Below, piece by piece: positions 11,725 to 24,767 of a stretch of 64,000 nt of DNA. Under the pieces are notes generated by a model. The model was not told the DNA's origin. It was given only the letters and a program-made list of their open reading frames with translations, and did no database searches. Source of the DNA: Stramonita haemastoma (lineage: Eukaryota > Mollusca > Gastropoda > Neogastropoda > Muricidae); the NCBI GenBank assembly GCA_030674155.1, contig CM060316.1, positions 81,973,936 to 82,037,935 on the forward strand, in the 5' to 3' direction. The number at the start of each line of letters is the position of its first letter. Position 1 is the stretch's first letter. A program made the translations under genes and the position numbers.

Positions 11725-14700
11725 GTGCCGATGAATCGAGTAATAATAGGGGAAATAAAATCATGTGTAAATAACACATTCGATTTTGTAAGCAAACGAC
11801 ATTTTTCTTTTTCTTTTTTGTCATGGAATGTGAATGGTTTGCTTTCAAAGATTAAAGATCAAGACTTTATTTCATGTGTTTGTAATTTTGACTTTGTGTG
11901 TTTAATCAAAACATTTATGGAATATTGTGATTCAGATTTGTTTATTGGTTACAAAGTTTTCTGTAAACCTGCTATTAAATTGACAAAACACGGAAGACGT
12001 TCAGGTGGAATAGTCTGTTTGATTAAAAATGAATTTCTAACCTATATGCAAATGATGGAAGTTTCATTTAATGGCATATGCATGTTTCTTATTGACAAAC
12101 AGTTGTTTGGAACTGAAAAGGATGTTTTGTATGTCTGTGCATATGTTCCTCCTGAAGGATATCCATACTATGCTCATTTTGACCTTGATAATGGTATACA
12201 TTTATTAGAGGAATGTATTATTGATTGTTTACTAAAACATGATGCCTATAATTATTATTTTGTGTGGAGATTTAAACAGTAGAACTTCAAATGTTGCTCA
12301 AGATTATTTACAAGATTTTGCTCTGGATGCTATACCTAAAAGTCAGTCTCTTTGTTCTGTTCGTTGTTCACAAGACTGTAATTTGAATAGTTATGGGAAA
12401 ATGTTATTAGATATGTGTACAACATGTTTGTGTTTGTGTATTTTGAATGGTGTATGTAGAGGTGACCAAAAAGGTCATTACACATACATTTCAGACTCAG
12501 GAAGCAGCACTAATGATTATTTCATCTTTTCGATAGTCTTTATTACAGTGTGTCTGAAGCCTGTGAACTATGTGTTTCAGAACGAATTGAATCAGATCAT
12601 AGTTACATTTCCAAGTGATAACATGCGTAATACAAATACAACATGCAGTAACCAAGTAATGGACAAATTTGTTTGGAACAGTGATTATGTTTCAGTTTTT
12701 GCTGATGCCTTAAGTACAGATGTAATCTATGAAAGAATTGATGCTGCAATTGATATGATTGATACTGATATAAATGCTGCACTGGATGTATTCAATGAAT
12801 ATATAAAAGAGTGTGCTGTGTGCATGAAAAAATGTGTGTGTATGAATACTGATAAACGTTCTGACACTTGGTTTGATTATGAAAGTGTTATAAATAGAAG
12901 AAAAGTAAGAAAACTGTTGAGAAAATATCGAAGTACTTTAAATGATCATGATAGAAATCAATATACAAGAGCTCGTCGTGAATATAAAAAGTTAGTGAAA
13001 AGTAAAGAGAAAACATTTAACGCTGCTTTCTTAGAAAAATTAGAAAATTCTATTCAGGATCAAAAAGAGTTTTGGAATACTATCAAAAGAGTCTCATTTA
13101 AAAAGAAACAACCTAGAAATAGTATAAGTATAGATACTTGGTTTCAACATTTTACAACACTGCTGGAAAAAGAAGTGGTTAACGAAGATAGGACAGATGA
13201 TCTTTTTCATGCTGATGATGACTGTTATATGAATCGTCCAATTTCTAGAGAAGAAATACTATTTGCATTTAGAAAGCTTAAAAATGGAAAGGCTCCTGGC
13301 CCTGATGGTATAATTAGTGAAATGTACAAAAATTCAGATGAACAAGTCATACAGTTTTTTTTAAGTTGTTTAATGCTTTGTTCGATAAGGGAATCTTTCC
13401 AGAATCATGGACAGAGTCAGTTGTCTTACCATTATTTAAAAAAGGTAATGTTAATGACCCCAATAATTACAGGGGCATTTCTCTCAGTAATACTAGTAGT
13501 AAGCTGTATAGTACAATAATTAATCGTAGATTACAGGAATGGGTGCAGGAAAATGATATCACTGGGGACCATCAAGCTGGATTTATAAAAGGATATTCAA
13601 CAATAGATCACATGTATGCCTTGTTAGCTTTAGTTCAGAAACAGTTTTCTTTCAACCGTAAATTATATGTTGCCTTCATTGACTTTGAGAAGGCCTTTGA
13701 CCTATAAACAGAAACTTACTATGGCCAATCTTACTTTAAAAATGGAGTGAATGGGAAATTGTATAAATGTATTCAAAGTATGTATAAAATGTGAAATGTA
13801 AGGTAAGGTGTGGAACTGCGTTGACAGATTATTTTAAGTGTACACCAGGAGTGAAACAAGGTGATGTGTGCAGTCCAATTTTATTTTCGCTTTTTATTAA
13901 TGAATTAGCTATTGAGGTTATACAGAATGGAAGACATGGTATGTCCTTTTCTTTTGATATGTTTGAACTCTTCATTCTTCTTTTGGCTGGCGATGTTATT
14001 TTATTATCAGAGACAGTAATTGGTTTGCAAAACCAACTCAACAACTTACATCGTGCTACTACCTCACTTCAGTTAAAAGTAAATATGAAGAAAAGCAATA
14101 TATTGTATTTAGAAAGGGAGGTTACTTGGGTGCTAGAGAAAGATGGACTTACGATAGGGAAATAATGCCTGTAGTTAATGTTTATAAGTATCTAGGAATT
14201 TTTTTTACCACTCGACTGAGTTTTGTTTCTGCATGTAAAGATCTTGCGAGTAGGGAAAAAAACTCTCTGTTATGTATAATGAAAAGGTTATCTACATTAA
14301 ACAATTCTTCCTTAAAATTCTTTCTTAAAATTTTTGATTCACGAGTTCAGCCAGTTGTACAGTATGGCTCTGAACTGTGGGGATTGAACAAAGCTGCACT
14401 CTGTTGTGAATCGCTTCATTTGTTTGCCTTGAAAAAGTTATTAGCTGTAGAAAGGCGTACACCAAATGATCTGGTGTATGGTGAAACTGGTAGATTTCCT
14501 ATATATTTAAATTCGGCTGTTCAATGTATACGTTACTGGATTAAGATTCTGCAAATGGAAGAAAGTCGCATACCTTTTAAAGCCTACAAAATGTTGTTTG
14601 AATTAGATGTTAGGGGCAAAAAGAATTGGGTAACTGATGTTCGCATCTGCTTATGTGAATATGGCTTTGGTGATGTATGGATAAATCAGGGTGTTGGAAA

Positions 14701-15141
14701 TGTGAGTGTATTCATAAAAACTTTTCGTCAGCGCTTAGTCGATTGTAGATGGCAAAAATAGAATGATCTTTCTGTAGTAGTCATGAAATGAAACCATATT
14801 AATAAACGTCAAGCATGGAAAGATATCTGAAAATTATAGTGACAAGATTCAGAATGGGCGTGTCAAATCTGGCAACCCATCAAAATAGGTACAAACAATA
14901 TGATCACACTAAGCTAATATGTCCTTTATGTGGATGGGAGAAAGATGATGAAGTGCATTTTGTGTTCTGCTGTCCTGCCTTAAACAGACTTAGACAGCGA
15001 TTCATTCCAGTGAAATATTATCAACAACCATGTTTGTTTAAGTTAAGTTTGTTGATGGCATCTGCAAGGCATTCTGATGTTTGGAATTTTTCTCTTTTTC
15101 TGCACAAGGCATTTAAGCTTCGAGATACTGCAACGTCCTAG
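11725..15141 (+). pseudogene. LINE ORF2 (endonuclease-reverse transcriptase), multiply frameshifted
   Basis: Pieces in shifting frames: 11731-12282 starts the APE endonuclease (FLSWNVNGLLSKI; the expected catalytic Glu is Lys in LIKTFM); 12239-13519 carries CGDLNSRTS and the linker and starts the RT (GKAPGPDGIISEMY); 13366-13707 has NNYRGISLSNTSSKLY, HQAGF and FIDFEKAFD; 13791-14165 has GVKQGDVCSPILF and the catalytic box, which reads LAGDVILLS with the first Asp changed to Gly; 14126-14761 has the YLGIFF thumb region and QYGSELWG; 14815-15141 has CPLCGWEKDDEVHFVFCCPA. At least five frameshifts are needed, plus loss of an endonuclease and an RT catalytic residue, so it is inactive. Confidence 0.85.
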
Positions 15142-15319
15142 TTGATTGATTGTTTTAATATAACTATACTGTTAACTGTGACTGATGCATAGATTTTGTT
15201 TTGTTCTTTCATCAAGTGTTATTGTACTTACTTTTTGTTGTTGTTGTTCACCAGCCCCTTCATGAAGGGCGATGGCCTAAACATGAATAAAATATCCGAA
15301 TCCGAATCCGAACCTCTCT

Positions 15320-15569
<250 letters not shown>

Positions 15570-15851
15570 TTCAAGTTTACGTCCTTCCACATACAGTGAT
15601 ACCGGACAGGGAGGGGAGAGGGAGGGGAAAGAATATTTAAAAAAATAATAATAAATTGAAAAAATAATGATAAAATAGATAGATGAAAATAAAAACATAA
15701 ATCAATACACATTTATACGTAAAATACAACCCCCCTTATGATAAAAATACAATAACAATATTATCAGTTGAAATATCAATAAGATGAAGAAGGAACCGGA
15801 AAGGAAGAGAGAGACAGAAACAGAAAATGGTGGGGGGTGGGATGACTAAAA

Positions 15852-15889
<38 letters not shown>

Positions 15890-16080
15890 ATATATCATAT
15901 ATATTATAATATAACTTTTAAAGGGAATATAGCGCGTGCGTGCGTTTGTGTCTGTGCGTTTGTCCTCTTATGCAGTGTTTAGTGTGCTGAAGATCTCCTC
16001 ATTACATTAAGCGGAACTGTATGCTAAACACTAAATTAGCAAGAAAGAAAAACATTCGAAATAGAACAACGATTATATAA
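15570..16080. other. A/T-rich spacer
   Basis: No gene. It has an A-rich block at 15630-15720 and (TA)n at 15855-15881 with imperfect TA continuation to 15913. The part from about 15920 is probably the 3' UTR of the minus-strand LINE that follows. Confidence 0.6.
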
Positions 16081-17432
16081 CTACAACAAATGCCCTATGG
16101 GACTTAACAATAAACCCTTAGCAACAGCAAACACTAACATGATATTTTTCAGAACTTGTTCAAAGGAAGTTTCATGAAAACTAGGTAGGTAATGTTTTAA
16201 AGTCTTGATTTCAAGTAAAATATGAGTATTTGAAATATTATTGCTTCCACATATGCATTTAACATCCTTGTTAAATTTTGTGACAAAAGCGTTTAATGGA
16301 TTCTAAAACATAATGCCTCAAGCCGTCTTTCTTTGACAATAGTTGTACAAGTCTTTAACTGATGTACGCTATCAAAGACACTTTTTTCTGGTTGGAATCC
16401 ATTTTACTAACTGTTCTGTGCTGTATCATTCCAGTGAAATTATTTGAGGATGCTTGTTCTAACATATGGTACCGTTCTTGGATTGATAAAGGAATACGTA
16501 GCTCAATGTTTCCACTTTTATTACTTGCACCTCTTTTCGCAGCCCAATCAACCCATTCATTTGAATACAATCCTATGTGTGAAGGTATCCAAAGAAAGGT
16601 AACAAAAATACCTCTTAAACTTAAAAGGTGTACAATGTGTTTTATATCTAATATAAGCTTCGAATGGTTTTTGTAATCTGCAGATTTTAGGGCATATAAA
16701 ACTGATTTAGAATCCACACAAAGTAAGACATGGAGAAAACAATATGGATGATCTAGCACGTATGTTAATGCCATTAAAATTGCAACCAGTTCAGCTGTAA
16801 ATGCCGACCGATTTATACCAATATAATAAGATTTTTCTACTTTGAGTGCCGGTATAACAAAAGCTGAACCAGCTTGGTGACTGTCTAAGAGTGAACCGTC
16901 AGTGTACACTTTAAGATAACAACAGTAGTAGTTATGAATATAGGATCTAACAGTAGCTGCCAAAACATTTGGATTCTCGTCCTTCTTCATGTCTGTGTAA
17001 TCAATATCAAAAGGTGCTGGATTCATTTCCCAGGTGGGACAAGCTGGAACAACTTTTTGAGAGTCTACATTCATGTTATCAATTTCAGATTGCTGGTAAA
17101 TGTCAGCAACATAAGTGCCAATACTTTTCAAAGAACGTATTTGCTGTGCTCGTTTTGGGAAAAATGTATCAGATTTTATTTTTACATCATCTGATACAAA
17201 GTTTTTGGGTGTTGAACTTCTCGGTACATATTTGGCGCATGCAAGTTGTCGGTATTCATCTAAAGGCAACATTCCGACTTCTTTATATGTTTCAATTGCT
17301 GATGCATGAAAAGGTACACCAAGAGTAAGCCTGTATGCTTTACAATCTATACTTTGAAGCTTCTTCAATAAATAATTTGAAGCATTAAAGAAGACTTCTT
17401 GTCCATATGATAGTTTTGATCTGATTATTGGT
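16081..17432 (-). pseudogene. LINE 3' part with RNase H (I-like group), 5'-truncated
   Basis: Minus-strand frame from 17432 to 16355, about 356 codons outside the CA repeat. It begins in the post-RT region (IIRSKLSYGQEVFFNA, then LTLGVPFHASAIETYKEVG) and then has a full RNase H domain: YTDGS (first Asp), FTAELVAI (Glu), CVDSKSV (Asp) and WIPSHIGLYSNEWVDWAAK (His/Asp). A TAA at 16355 interrupts it. Beyond that, after a frameshift, the tail continues with VKCICGSNNISNTHILLEIK and stops at 16081. RNase H after RT is typical of I, R1, LOA and Tad-like LINEs; Nimb/I is my best guess for a mollusc. It is dead through truncation, one nonsense change and one frameshift. Confidence 0.8.
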
Positions 17433-17433
17433 G

Positions 17434-17503
<70 letters not shown>
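17433..17503. repeat. (TG)n at the LINE truncation point
   Basis: Two TG blocks split by a GG, marking the 5' truncation boundary of the minus-strand LINE. In the minus frame it reads His-Thr and extends the open frame artificially to 17620. Confidence 0.9.
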
Positions 17504-17764
17504 TTGAGCACAAGGAGACATAGGCATAGACATTTGAGGTAGAGCAAAGGTAAGAACGGTACAATGGTGTAGTGTAGTGGGGTGAGGAGTGGTGACAGGG
17601 GGAATCGTCAGGAAAAACACTTCTCTCCATAATACCCTTCTCCTCCTTACCCTTTACCCTTTTCCCTCTTACCCTTCAGTCCTGTGTGTGGTGTCGTCAA
17701 ATGGTTTTTGTTGTCAACTGGTCAGGCTCGACTGAGATAACAACTGCCCAACCTCCCCCCCCCC

Positions 17765-17807
<43 letters not shown>

Positions 17808-18905
17808 TTTTCCTGGAAATTTGGCTTGGAATGCTGTGCGCTGTATTTGGTTTAAGAAAATTAATGTATGTGTTCAGCTTAAAATGAGCTACTCTCGACC
17901 TCGACACTGTTAGACCTCGATATATGACCCCTTTGATATTACATACCAGCAAATATCTTCCAGTCGGAACACTCAGCGGATTTGCCTGATAACTTTCGGA
18001 AGAGTGTCTAGTCTTTTTATGATGGCAGTCTTGATTCAGGTTTTGTTTAATTAACTTCTATTCCTTGCCGTTATTTTAGGCTTTTTTTCCATATGTGCTG
18101 GTATACACTTTTCTGAAAAAAATATTTCTGGTTACTTCTGGACTGAGTTTGTGCAGTTGGACGTCTTGTCCCATTGACACTGACACTGAAGTGGTTTGTT
18201 GCTATTGACTTTACAGTCCTGTTGGCAAGGAACACATGAAAAACTCCTATATTCGCGACATCACCTGGCACCGGAACGAAAGGCAAACAAAGAATCATAA
18301 TTAACACAGAAAAAGAGAAAGGAAAGAATGAAACAACAATATAGGTGGAAAAGATCATAGTTCAAATGTTCAAAAAATACAACTCTGAAATAAAGAATCA
18401 ATGGGCTATACCTTTCCAAACGACCAATTCGCAAATCATAAAGAAGACCACTCAATACTTCAGCACACACCCACGCAAGCACACTTTGGTATATATCTAC
18501 AAGTAGACATATTTTAATTCCTTTTTTACGCCTTATATAAAATCAACAAGATTTATGTAACAACTACAAATGAAGAAAATTTTCTTTTTCGACAGCCTGA
18601 CATTGTGAAATAACAACCCTCAACTCCTCTAGCTCAGTTCAAATGTGAAAACATGAAATCAGTAACAGACTGTAACACTGATTATCCTGAAAACGGATTA
18701 TACCATTTAAGGACAATAGAACCACTAAACCACGCCACACCTGTTCTTCTTCCCCCCCCCCCTCCCCCTCCCCCTCTGCCCTTTCCAGGCCGTGAGACAG
18801 TCTGTCAGCAGTAATAATCTCCCAGACTGGCCTTCTGTTTTCTGTCAGCAAAGGAGGCTGACATCAGCTGTGTCGATGTGACAATCCTGGCTTTTATCAC
18901 TTTGC
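17504..18905. other. Spacer, no gene identified
   Basis: It has C10 at 17756 followed by (CT)n to 17811, C10 near 18752, and otherwise unique sequence. I find no domain in any frame on either strand. Confidence 0.5.
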
Positions 18906-19534
<629 letters not shown>

Positions 19535-20668
19535 ACGCACACACACAGGGAAGAGCGGAGACTTGGACAGACAGAGAGAAATAAGGAAGAGATCCTTACC
19601 ACACCAAAATCACCAACAGTACAACTCAGGCTGCAGTCCATGGTTACACCATCAATAACAAAAAAGTGCAATACCAGCTTCGAGGATTTCGCTTCGGCAG
19701 TACAGATTCTTAGCAACGCGAATTTAATCCCTATTCTTCCTTCTTTGTAGAGTGGGACGATTTTTTTATGTTGTGACAAGGCTTTTTTTTTTTTAATTTA
19801 AATGTTTGGGTGCTTAGAAGACGAGACAGTGGCATAACCATTCTCTTTAACCAAATGTGTAGATTGTGTGTGGGAAGTATCCCCAGATGTTCTTAAGTGC
19901 TTGGGCTCGATTTTTTTCTCTGGCAACTTTCCTGTAGAGAGTAGGGGGGGGGGGGTGCTTATTCTTATTCGGAGAGGTTCTTTTTTTTCTTTTGGGTTTT
20001 TCCGTTTGGTTGCTTTGTTTGGTTTTGGTTTTGCTTTAAAGACGTATTACAATGGTTTCGTTTTTCAATCCTCTGTGGTTGGTTTCCTTTTTCGAACTTC
20101 TCTCTTTTTTGTTTTATTTTTTTTATTTAATCTCCTTTTTTCAGAGTTGTGTTCTGCTTCTCTTGTTGTAGTAGTTCTTCCTTTTGTTCTTAGCATTCTT
20201 CATTCTATTTTCTCGTTGTTCTTTTGCCGCTTCATCGTTGTGTTCTTTTTCGAATTCTTTTTCTCCTCTTCGTCTTCCTTCTCTTGCTCTTCTTCCGCTC
20301 TTCTTACTCCTCCTTCTTCTTCTCCTCCTCCTCCTCCAAATTCCTCTGTTTTCTTTTCATCCTCCTTTTTTTCTACTTCTCCTCTGTGTTCGTCGTCGTC
20401 TTTTTCTTCTTGTTTTTCTTCTTCATATTCTTCTTCTAATTCTACACCCTAGCTTCCTTCTTCTCCTCCTTCTTCCCACCCTCCACATCTTCCTCCTCTT
20501 CCATCTTCTTCTTGTGGTTTTTTTGGGGGGAGGGGGGGGGCTGTAATTTGACTATTTTTACTTTAGTATTCCGAGGGGGGTTTTGTTTCGGTTTGGGTTT
20601 GGGTTTTGGATTTTTGTTTGTTTTTGTTTTTAGGGGGGGGGGGGGGGGGTAATCGTTTGTGTATGTGT
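19535..20668. other. T/C-rich low-complexity spacer
   Basis: Contains (TTC)/(TCC)-rich DNA at 20150-20520, giving poly-Ser/Leu/Phe frames, and several G8-G13 runs. No gene. Confidence 0.6.
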
Positions 20669-20887
20669 TATTTATTTATTTATTCTTTTATATCGAGGAT
20701 AATGGAATAAGCACTCATGTGCTTTTTTACATCCAGTCCCCGTGTGTATGCAGTTTTGTAAATCTCATCTGTTCCCACCGACACACGATGGCCTACTCTT
20801 ACGAAAAGCGGAACAGGATTTAACGTGTGCGCAAGGTGTTCTGCGTGCGTTCGCACTCGGGGCCTTGGTTTAGAGTCTCATCCGAAG

Positions 20888-20890
<3 letters not shown>
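20669..20890 (-). mobile_element. SINE-A copy, head replaced by (GT)n
   Basis: Minus-strand copy containing the tail, 3' block and core. It ends at the TCCGAAGGAC motif where a (GT)n array (20891-20984) begins, so the tRNA-like head is missing. Confidence 0.85.

Positions 20891-20984
<94 letters not shown>
20891..20984. repeat. (GT)47 microsatellite
   Basis: About 94 nt of GT units abutting the truncated SINE-A. Confidence 0.95.
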
Positions 20985-20985
<1 letters not shown>

Positions 20986-22036
20986 GGAAAGAAAGTTGCT
21001 GTATCATGTATTTTTCAAAGTAATATCTGATGCAAAACTAGTCATTCCTGTCACTCATCATTAGCTTTCCTGGTCTTGTGTATGATTTATTAATTTCTTT
21101 ACTTTTGTTATTTGGGTTTTTGTTGTTTTTTGTGTTTTTGTTGTTGTTTGTTTGTGGGGGGTTGTTTGTTTATTGTTCGTTTTTGGTTTGTTTGTTTGTT
21201 TGTTTGGAGGGTCTGGTGTAAAGTAGCCTCTTCCTTATCCAATTACCCTCAATGAAATATTCGAGTTCGAGTTCGAAATATTCGATTTCTCTCTCTTGCC
21301 AAAATGCATCCAGGTCGTACAGCAATAAATAGCTATGACAACTCACATTCCTGGTCCACACACTGCCATAGCAACCACTCAGAAACCAGCGGGGGGGGGG
21401 GGGGGGGGGGGGGGCTGAGAAGGGGAGCAATCAAGCACAAAAACAAACAAACAAACAAATTTTTTTTTAAATCTCTACTGTTGACTTCACTACCACTCTT
21501 CGTCTTACCCCCCCCCCCCCCCCCCTCTTTCCCCTACCCCTCGGCGGCAAAAAAAAGGAATCGGATATCGATTTGTGTAAGGTGGTTGTCAGAATTCCCT
21601 GGAACAGCTGCACCTTAATCCCCCACAACACCTTCCCTTCTTTGTGCCTCACCCCTACCCTGCTGTACCAGCCTGACAGGCCCAATTTTGGCCCATTATG
21701 ATGAAATAACACAAACGGCTTTTTGATCGAAATGACTTTAAGTTATATGTCTTCTTCAAACACAACTTGATGGTCATTTCTGCTCTGTGGGGGGAAGGGG
21801 GGGAGGTGAGGGGGTGTTGTTTTTAGATGCCTTTTTTCTCATCCCTACAATCAGACCTAACTTTTTCACACTTTGTAAAGAAGCAAAACTATGATGTCCC
21901 CTGTTACCCACCCTCACCCTACTCCCACCTCTCATGTTGTGTGTCTTACAAACCCGCGCTTCGTAGAGAGCAAAAAAGTCAACACTCACTGTGCTTCTCA
22001 TGGACCCACATTTTCGGAACATTACTTTCAAAGTTG
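20985..22036. other. Spacer with G and C homopolymers
   Basis: Includes a run of about 24 G near 21391, C17 near 21509 and G runs near 21787. No gene is recognised. It ends where the duplicated block begins. Confidence 0.55.
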
Positions 22037-22143
22037 TTTTGTTTTGGGTTTGGCTTGGTTTGGCTTTTTTTTTTTTTAAAGGGAGATACACTTAGCTTGA
22101 CTAAGCTATATACTTTGAATGATGCTAAAAACCAAGGTCACGT

Positions 22144-22320
22144 GTTACAACGCACCCAGAACACCCGGTGCATACGTTAAAACCTGCTCTGCCTTTCCGA
22201 AGAGTAGGCCATTTGTGCAGATGGCAAAATCTACAAAACCGTTGGCACACAGTGTTGGATGGGAAAAAAGCATACACGTGGTTCTGTTATCCTCGAAATA
22301 GAAAAAAATGGATAAGTAAT
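22144..22320 (+). mobile_element. SINE-A copy, 5'-truncated (copy A)
   Basis: Core and 3' part on the plus strand, from ACACCCGGTGCATACGTTAA to TTCTGTTATCCTCGAAATAG. No tRNA-like head. Repeated at 30932-31108. Confidence 0.75.
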
Positions 22321-22442
22321 GTGGTTGAAAATACCACTTTTCTCGATCATTTTTATTTGAGCACAGCCGTAGGTCTGGCTGCGGCACAACGTATGAATTA
22401 GTAGTTATTTTTTCTTAAATTGTAAAAAATAATTTAGAAACC

Positions 22443-22882
22443 AGATCTTGCCCACACGTTAAAAACCTGTTCCATCTTTCGAAAGAGCAGGCTATTGTGT
22501 GCCGGTAGGAGCGGATGACAACAATTTGAAAAAAAGAAACAGCATGCACACAGGTGTCGAGTTTAGAAGCCATTTCTGGGGAAAAAACGGGAGTTGGAGT
22601 GCCCAGGGCGGTTCCGGGCTGTATATGGCAACGTTCTGGTGGCTCCTGCGACGGTACTGGAACCGGGAGTATCGGCGATTGCCTTTCCAATGGACCATTC
22701 CAGCGATGCGGAGAGAGGAGAGAGGGGGGGGGGGGGTCTGCTGCATGGGTAACAACTTGCCGCCACCCTCCCCCCCCCCCCCTGGCCCACCCCCATACTT
22801 ACTTACCCAGGCTTTGCGCTCTAGAGCCTAAAACCTAGAGCGCAACTCCATAGTCTTCTGGGACTGACGGATGCCTACCACT
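22443..22882 (+). mobile_element. SINE-B copy, 5'-truncated (copy A)
   Basis: Plus-strand copy matching 55800-56216. It carries the shared core (CACACGTTAAAAACCTGTTC, AAAGAGCAGG), then the B-specific 3' end with TATATGGCAACGTTCTGGTG and a hairpin at 22814-22844 (TTGCGCTCTAG against CTAGAGCGCAA). A G/C-run expansion lies at 22725-22785. The tRNA-like head is missing. Confidence 0.8.
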
Positions 22883-22934
22883 AATTTAAAAACCTGGCAT
22901 ACTGTTAAATTAAAGGACATATAGGACACTCCAA

Positions 22935-23902
22935 TGTCTCACGGACTTGCTTTGCCTTGCACTGCTCTGCCTTGTCTTGCCTTGTGCTGCCTTGCCTTGC
23001 CTTGTGCTGCCTTGCCTAGCCTTGCCTTGCATTGCTCTTCCTAGCCTTGCACTGCTCTGCCTTGTCTTGCCTTGTGCTGCCTTGCCTTGCCTTGTGCTGC
23101 CTTGCCTTGCACTGCTCTTCCTAGCCTTGCCTTGTACTGCCTTGCCTTGTACTGCCTTGCATTGTGCTGCCTTGCCTTGTGCTGCCTTGCCTTGCGCTGC
23201 CTTGCCTTGTGCTGCCTTGCCTTCTGCTGCCTTGCCTTCTGCTGCCTTGCCTTGTGCTGCCTTGCCTTGTGCTGCCTTGCACTGCCTTGCCTTCTGATGC
23301 CTTGCTTTGTGCTGCCTTGCCTTCTGATGCCTTGCCTTGTGCTGCCTTGCTTTGTGCTGCCTTGCCTTGTGCTGCCTTGCCTTGCGCTGCCTTGCCTTCT
23401 GCTGCCTTGCCTTGTGCTGCCTTGCCTTGTGCTGCCTTGCACTGCCTTGCCTTCTGATGCCTTGCCTTCTGATGCCTTGCCTTGTGCTGCCTTGCCTTGT
23501 GCTGCCTTGCCTTGTGCTGCCTTGCATTGTGCTGCCTTGCCTTGTGCTGCCTTGCCTTGTGCTGCCTTGCACTACCTTGCCTTGTGCTGCTTGCCTAGCC
23601 TTGCCTTGCAGTGCTTTTCTTTGCCTAGCCTTGCCTTGTACTGCCTTGCCTTGTGCTGCCTTGCCTTGCACTGCTCTTCCTTGCCTAGCCTTGCCTTGCT
23701 CTTCCTTGCCTAACCTTGCCTTGCACTGCCTTGCCTTTTGCTGCCTTGCCTTGCACTGCTCTTCCTTGCCTAACCTTGCCTTGCAGTGCTTTTCTTTGCC
23801 TAGCCTTGCCTTGCACTGCCTTGCCTTGTGCTGCCTTGCCTTGCACTGCTCTTCCTTGCGCTGCCTTGCCCTGCACTGCCTTGCCTTACCTTGCCTTGCC
23901 AC
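22935..23902. repeat. CCTTG-based satellite (copy A)
   Basis: About 0.97 kb of CCTTG pentamers organised in 15-bp (CCTTGCCTTGTGCTG) and related groups. Because 15 is a multiple of three and few stops occur, several frames on both strands stay open for 100-330 codons (Leu-Pro-Cys and Ala-Arg-Gln-Gly-Lys repeats). No start context, splice signal or non-repeat domain supports translation. Confidence 0.95.
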
Positions 23903-24225
23903 ACAAAGTTCCAGAATTGAGCATAATGTGTAATGTGACTAGCATCTCCCTCTTGTACTTAGTGTTTGTTACATACAGCAATAAATCCTGAATTCTTTGG
24001 CCGAAAGGAATCTTTCACGATTGAGAGTTGTTTCTTGTTGGTTTCATAGCATGTAAACCGCTCTCCAAAAAAATGCCAGCAATATAAATGGTGAATTAAG
24101 AATTAGGTTTTAGCAGTGGTTGTCAAAAACATGAACCCATATAATTTACCCCTGTGTGTATGATTACGTTGCCTAGGAACCCAGAGTGACATATTATGCC
24201 GTGTGTTAAAGAAATCTTTTTCTTC

Positions 24226-24241
<16 letters not shown>

Positions 24242-24269
<28 letters not shown>

Positions 24270-24281
24270 GGGGGGGGGGGG
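24242..24281. repeat. T-run followed by G-run
   Basis: Long T homopolymer followed by G13. On the minus strand it is the A-rich tail of the SINE-C fragment beside it. Lengths differ by a few bases in the other haplotype (33011-33056). Confidence 0.85.
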
Positions 24282-24290
24282 TCGTTTTTC

Positions 24291-24384
24291 GGCTAGAGCT
24301 CCGAAGTTCACCAATGGTGAGACTTTGCCTATGCGACCGGTTTTGCCCACCATGAAGGTTGCCGCATTACGACTTCGGAGATAT
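24291..24384 (-). mobile_element. SINE-C 3' fragment (copy A)
   Basis: Reverse complement of the 3' domain seen at 42495-42590: AGCTCCGA, a GGTGAGACTTTGC block, GCCCACCATGAAGGTTGC and GACTTCGGAG. Copy B is at 33067-33160. Confidence 0.65.
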
Positions 24385-24442
24385 ATACTGGATGATTTTT
24401 GTGTTTCAGTAACCCACGAACGTCGACTTGAAGTACGAGATT

Positions 24443-24652
24443 TTATATATATATATATGTATGTATGTATGTATGAAGGAAATCAAGGAATTAAGGCACT
24501 TGCAGGTCTGTGCTTAAAGTTGACCTGGGAGACAGTAAAAATCCTTATCCTTAAATTATCAGACGCCGCAGAGATTCGAACCCGCGACTTCATAGACCCA
24601 TGGTATGGAAGTCGAACGGTCTTAACCACTCCGCTATCGAGTCCGTCTCTGT
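24443..24652 (-). mobile_element. SINE-D with tRNA-like head (copy A)
   Basis: Minus strand, about 210 bp. The head has a pol III A box (TAGCGGAGTGGTTAAGA) and a B box (GGGTTCGAATC), with an imperfect cloverleaf: the acceptor stem pairs at only about five of seven positions. The body includes CTCCCAGGTCAACTTTAAGC, and the tail is (CATA)n/(TA)n at 24443-24475. A true tRNA gene is unlikely given the mismatched acceptor and the SINE-like body and tail. Confidence 0.7.
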
Positions 24653-24699
24653 GTTTGATACGAGACTGCGTCAACATATTGGAATTACGACTTGCTGAA

Positions 24700-24701
<2 letters not shown>

Positions 24702-24767
<66 letters not shown>
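24702..24767. repeat. (TG)33 at the GPCR exon 3' splice site (copy A)
   Basis: 66 nt of TG immediately followed by CAG and the GPCR exon. It occupies the polypyrimidine-tract position of the intron. In copy B it is 65 nt with one missing G. Confidence 0.9.

Larger units (their letters stand above)
10402..15316 (+). mobile_element. L2/CR1-group LINE, near full length, ORF2 broken
   Basis: About 4.9 kb. Order: short 5' UTR; ORF1 (open) with a 2A motif, coiled coil and L1-ORF1-like RNA-binding region; a 221-bp spacer; ORF2 with endonuclease, reverse transcriptase and a C-terminal CCHC-like segment; then a 3' UTR with CCCCTTCATGAAGGGCGATGG (hairpin-forming), ATGAATAAAATA and about three TCCGAA repeats ending near 15313. 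The hexanucleotide tail, endonuclease type and C-terminal CPLC...CCPAL motif fit the L2/CR1/Crack/Rex1 group; I cannot choose the clade without a tree. Many frameshifts in ORF2 make it immobile, while ORF1 happens to remain open. Confidence 0.8.

Noticed and set aside
22910..23933. 330-codon minus frame ARQGKARQ..., plus long LPCAALPC frames (and counterparts at 31700-32708)
   Set aside because: A 15-bp satellite without stops; open in several frames at once on both strands, which argues against coding.
24560..24652. A genuine tRNA gene on the minus strand (Leu/Ser-like)
   Set aside because: A and B boxes are present but the acceptor stem pairs poorly, and a SINE-like body and (CATA)n tail follow; better explained as a SINE head.
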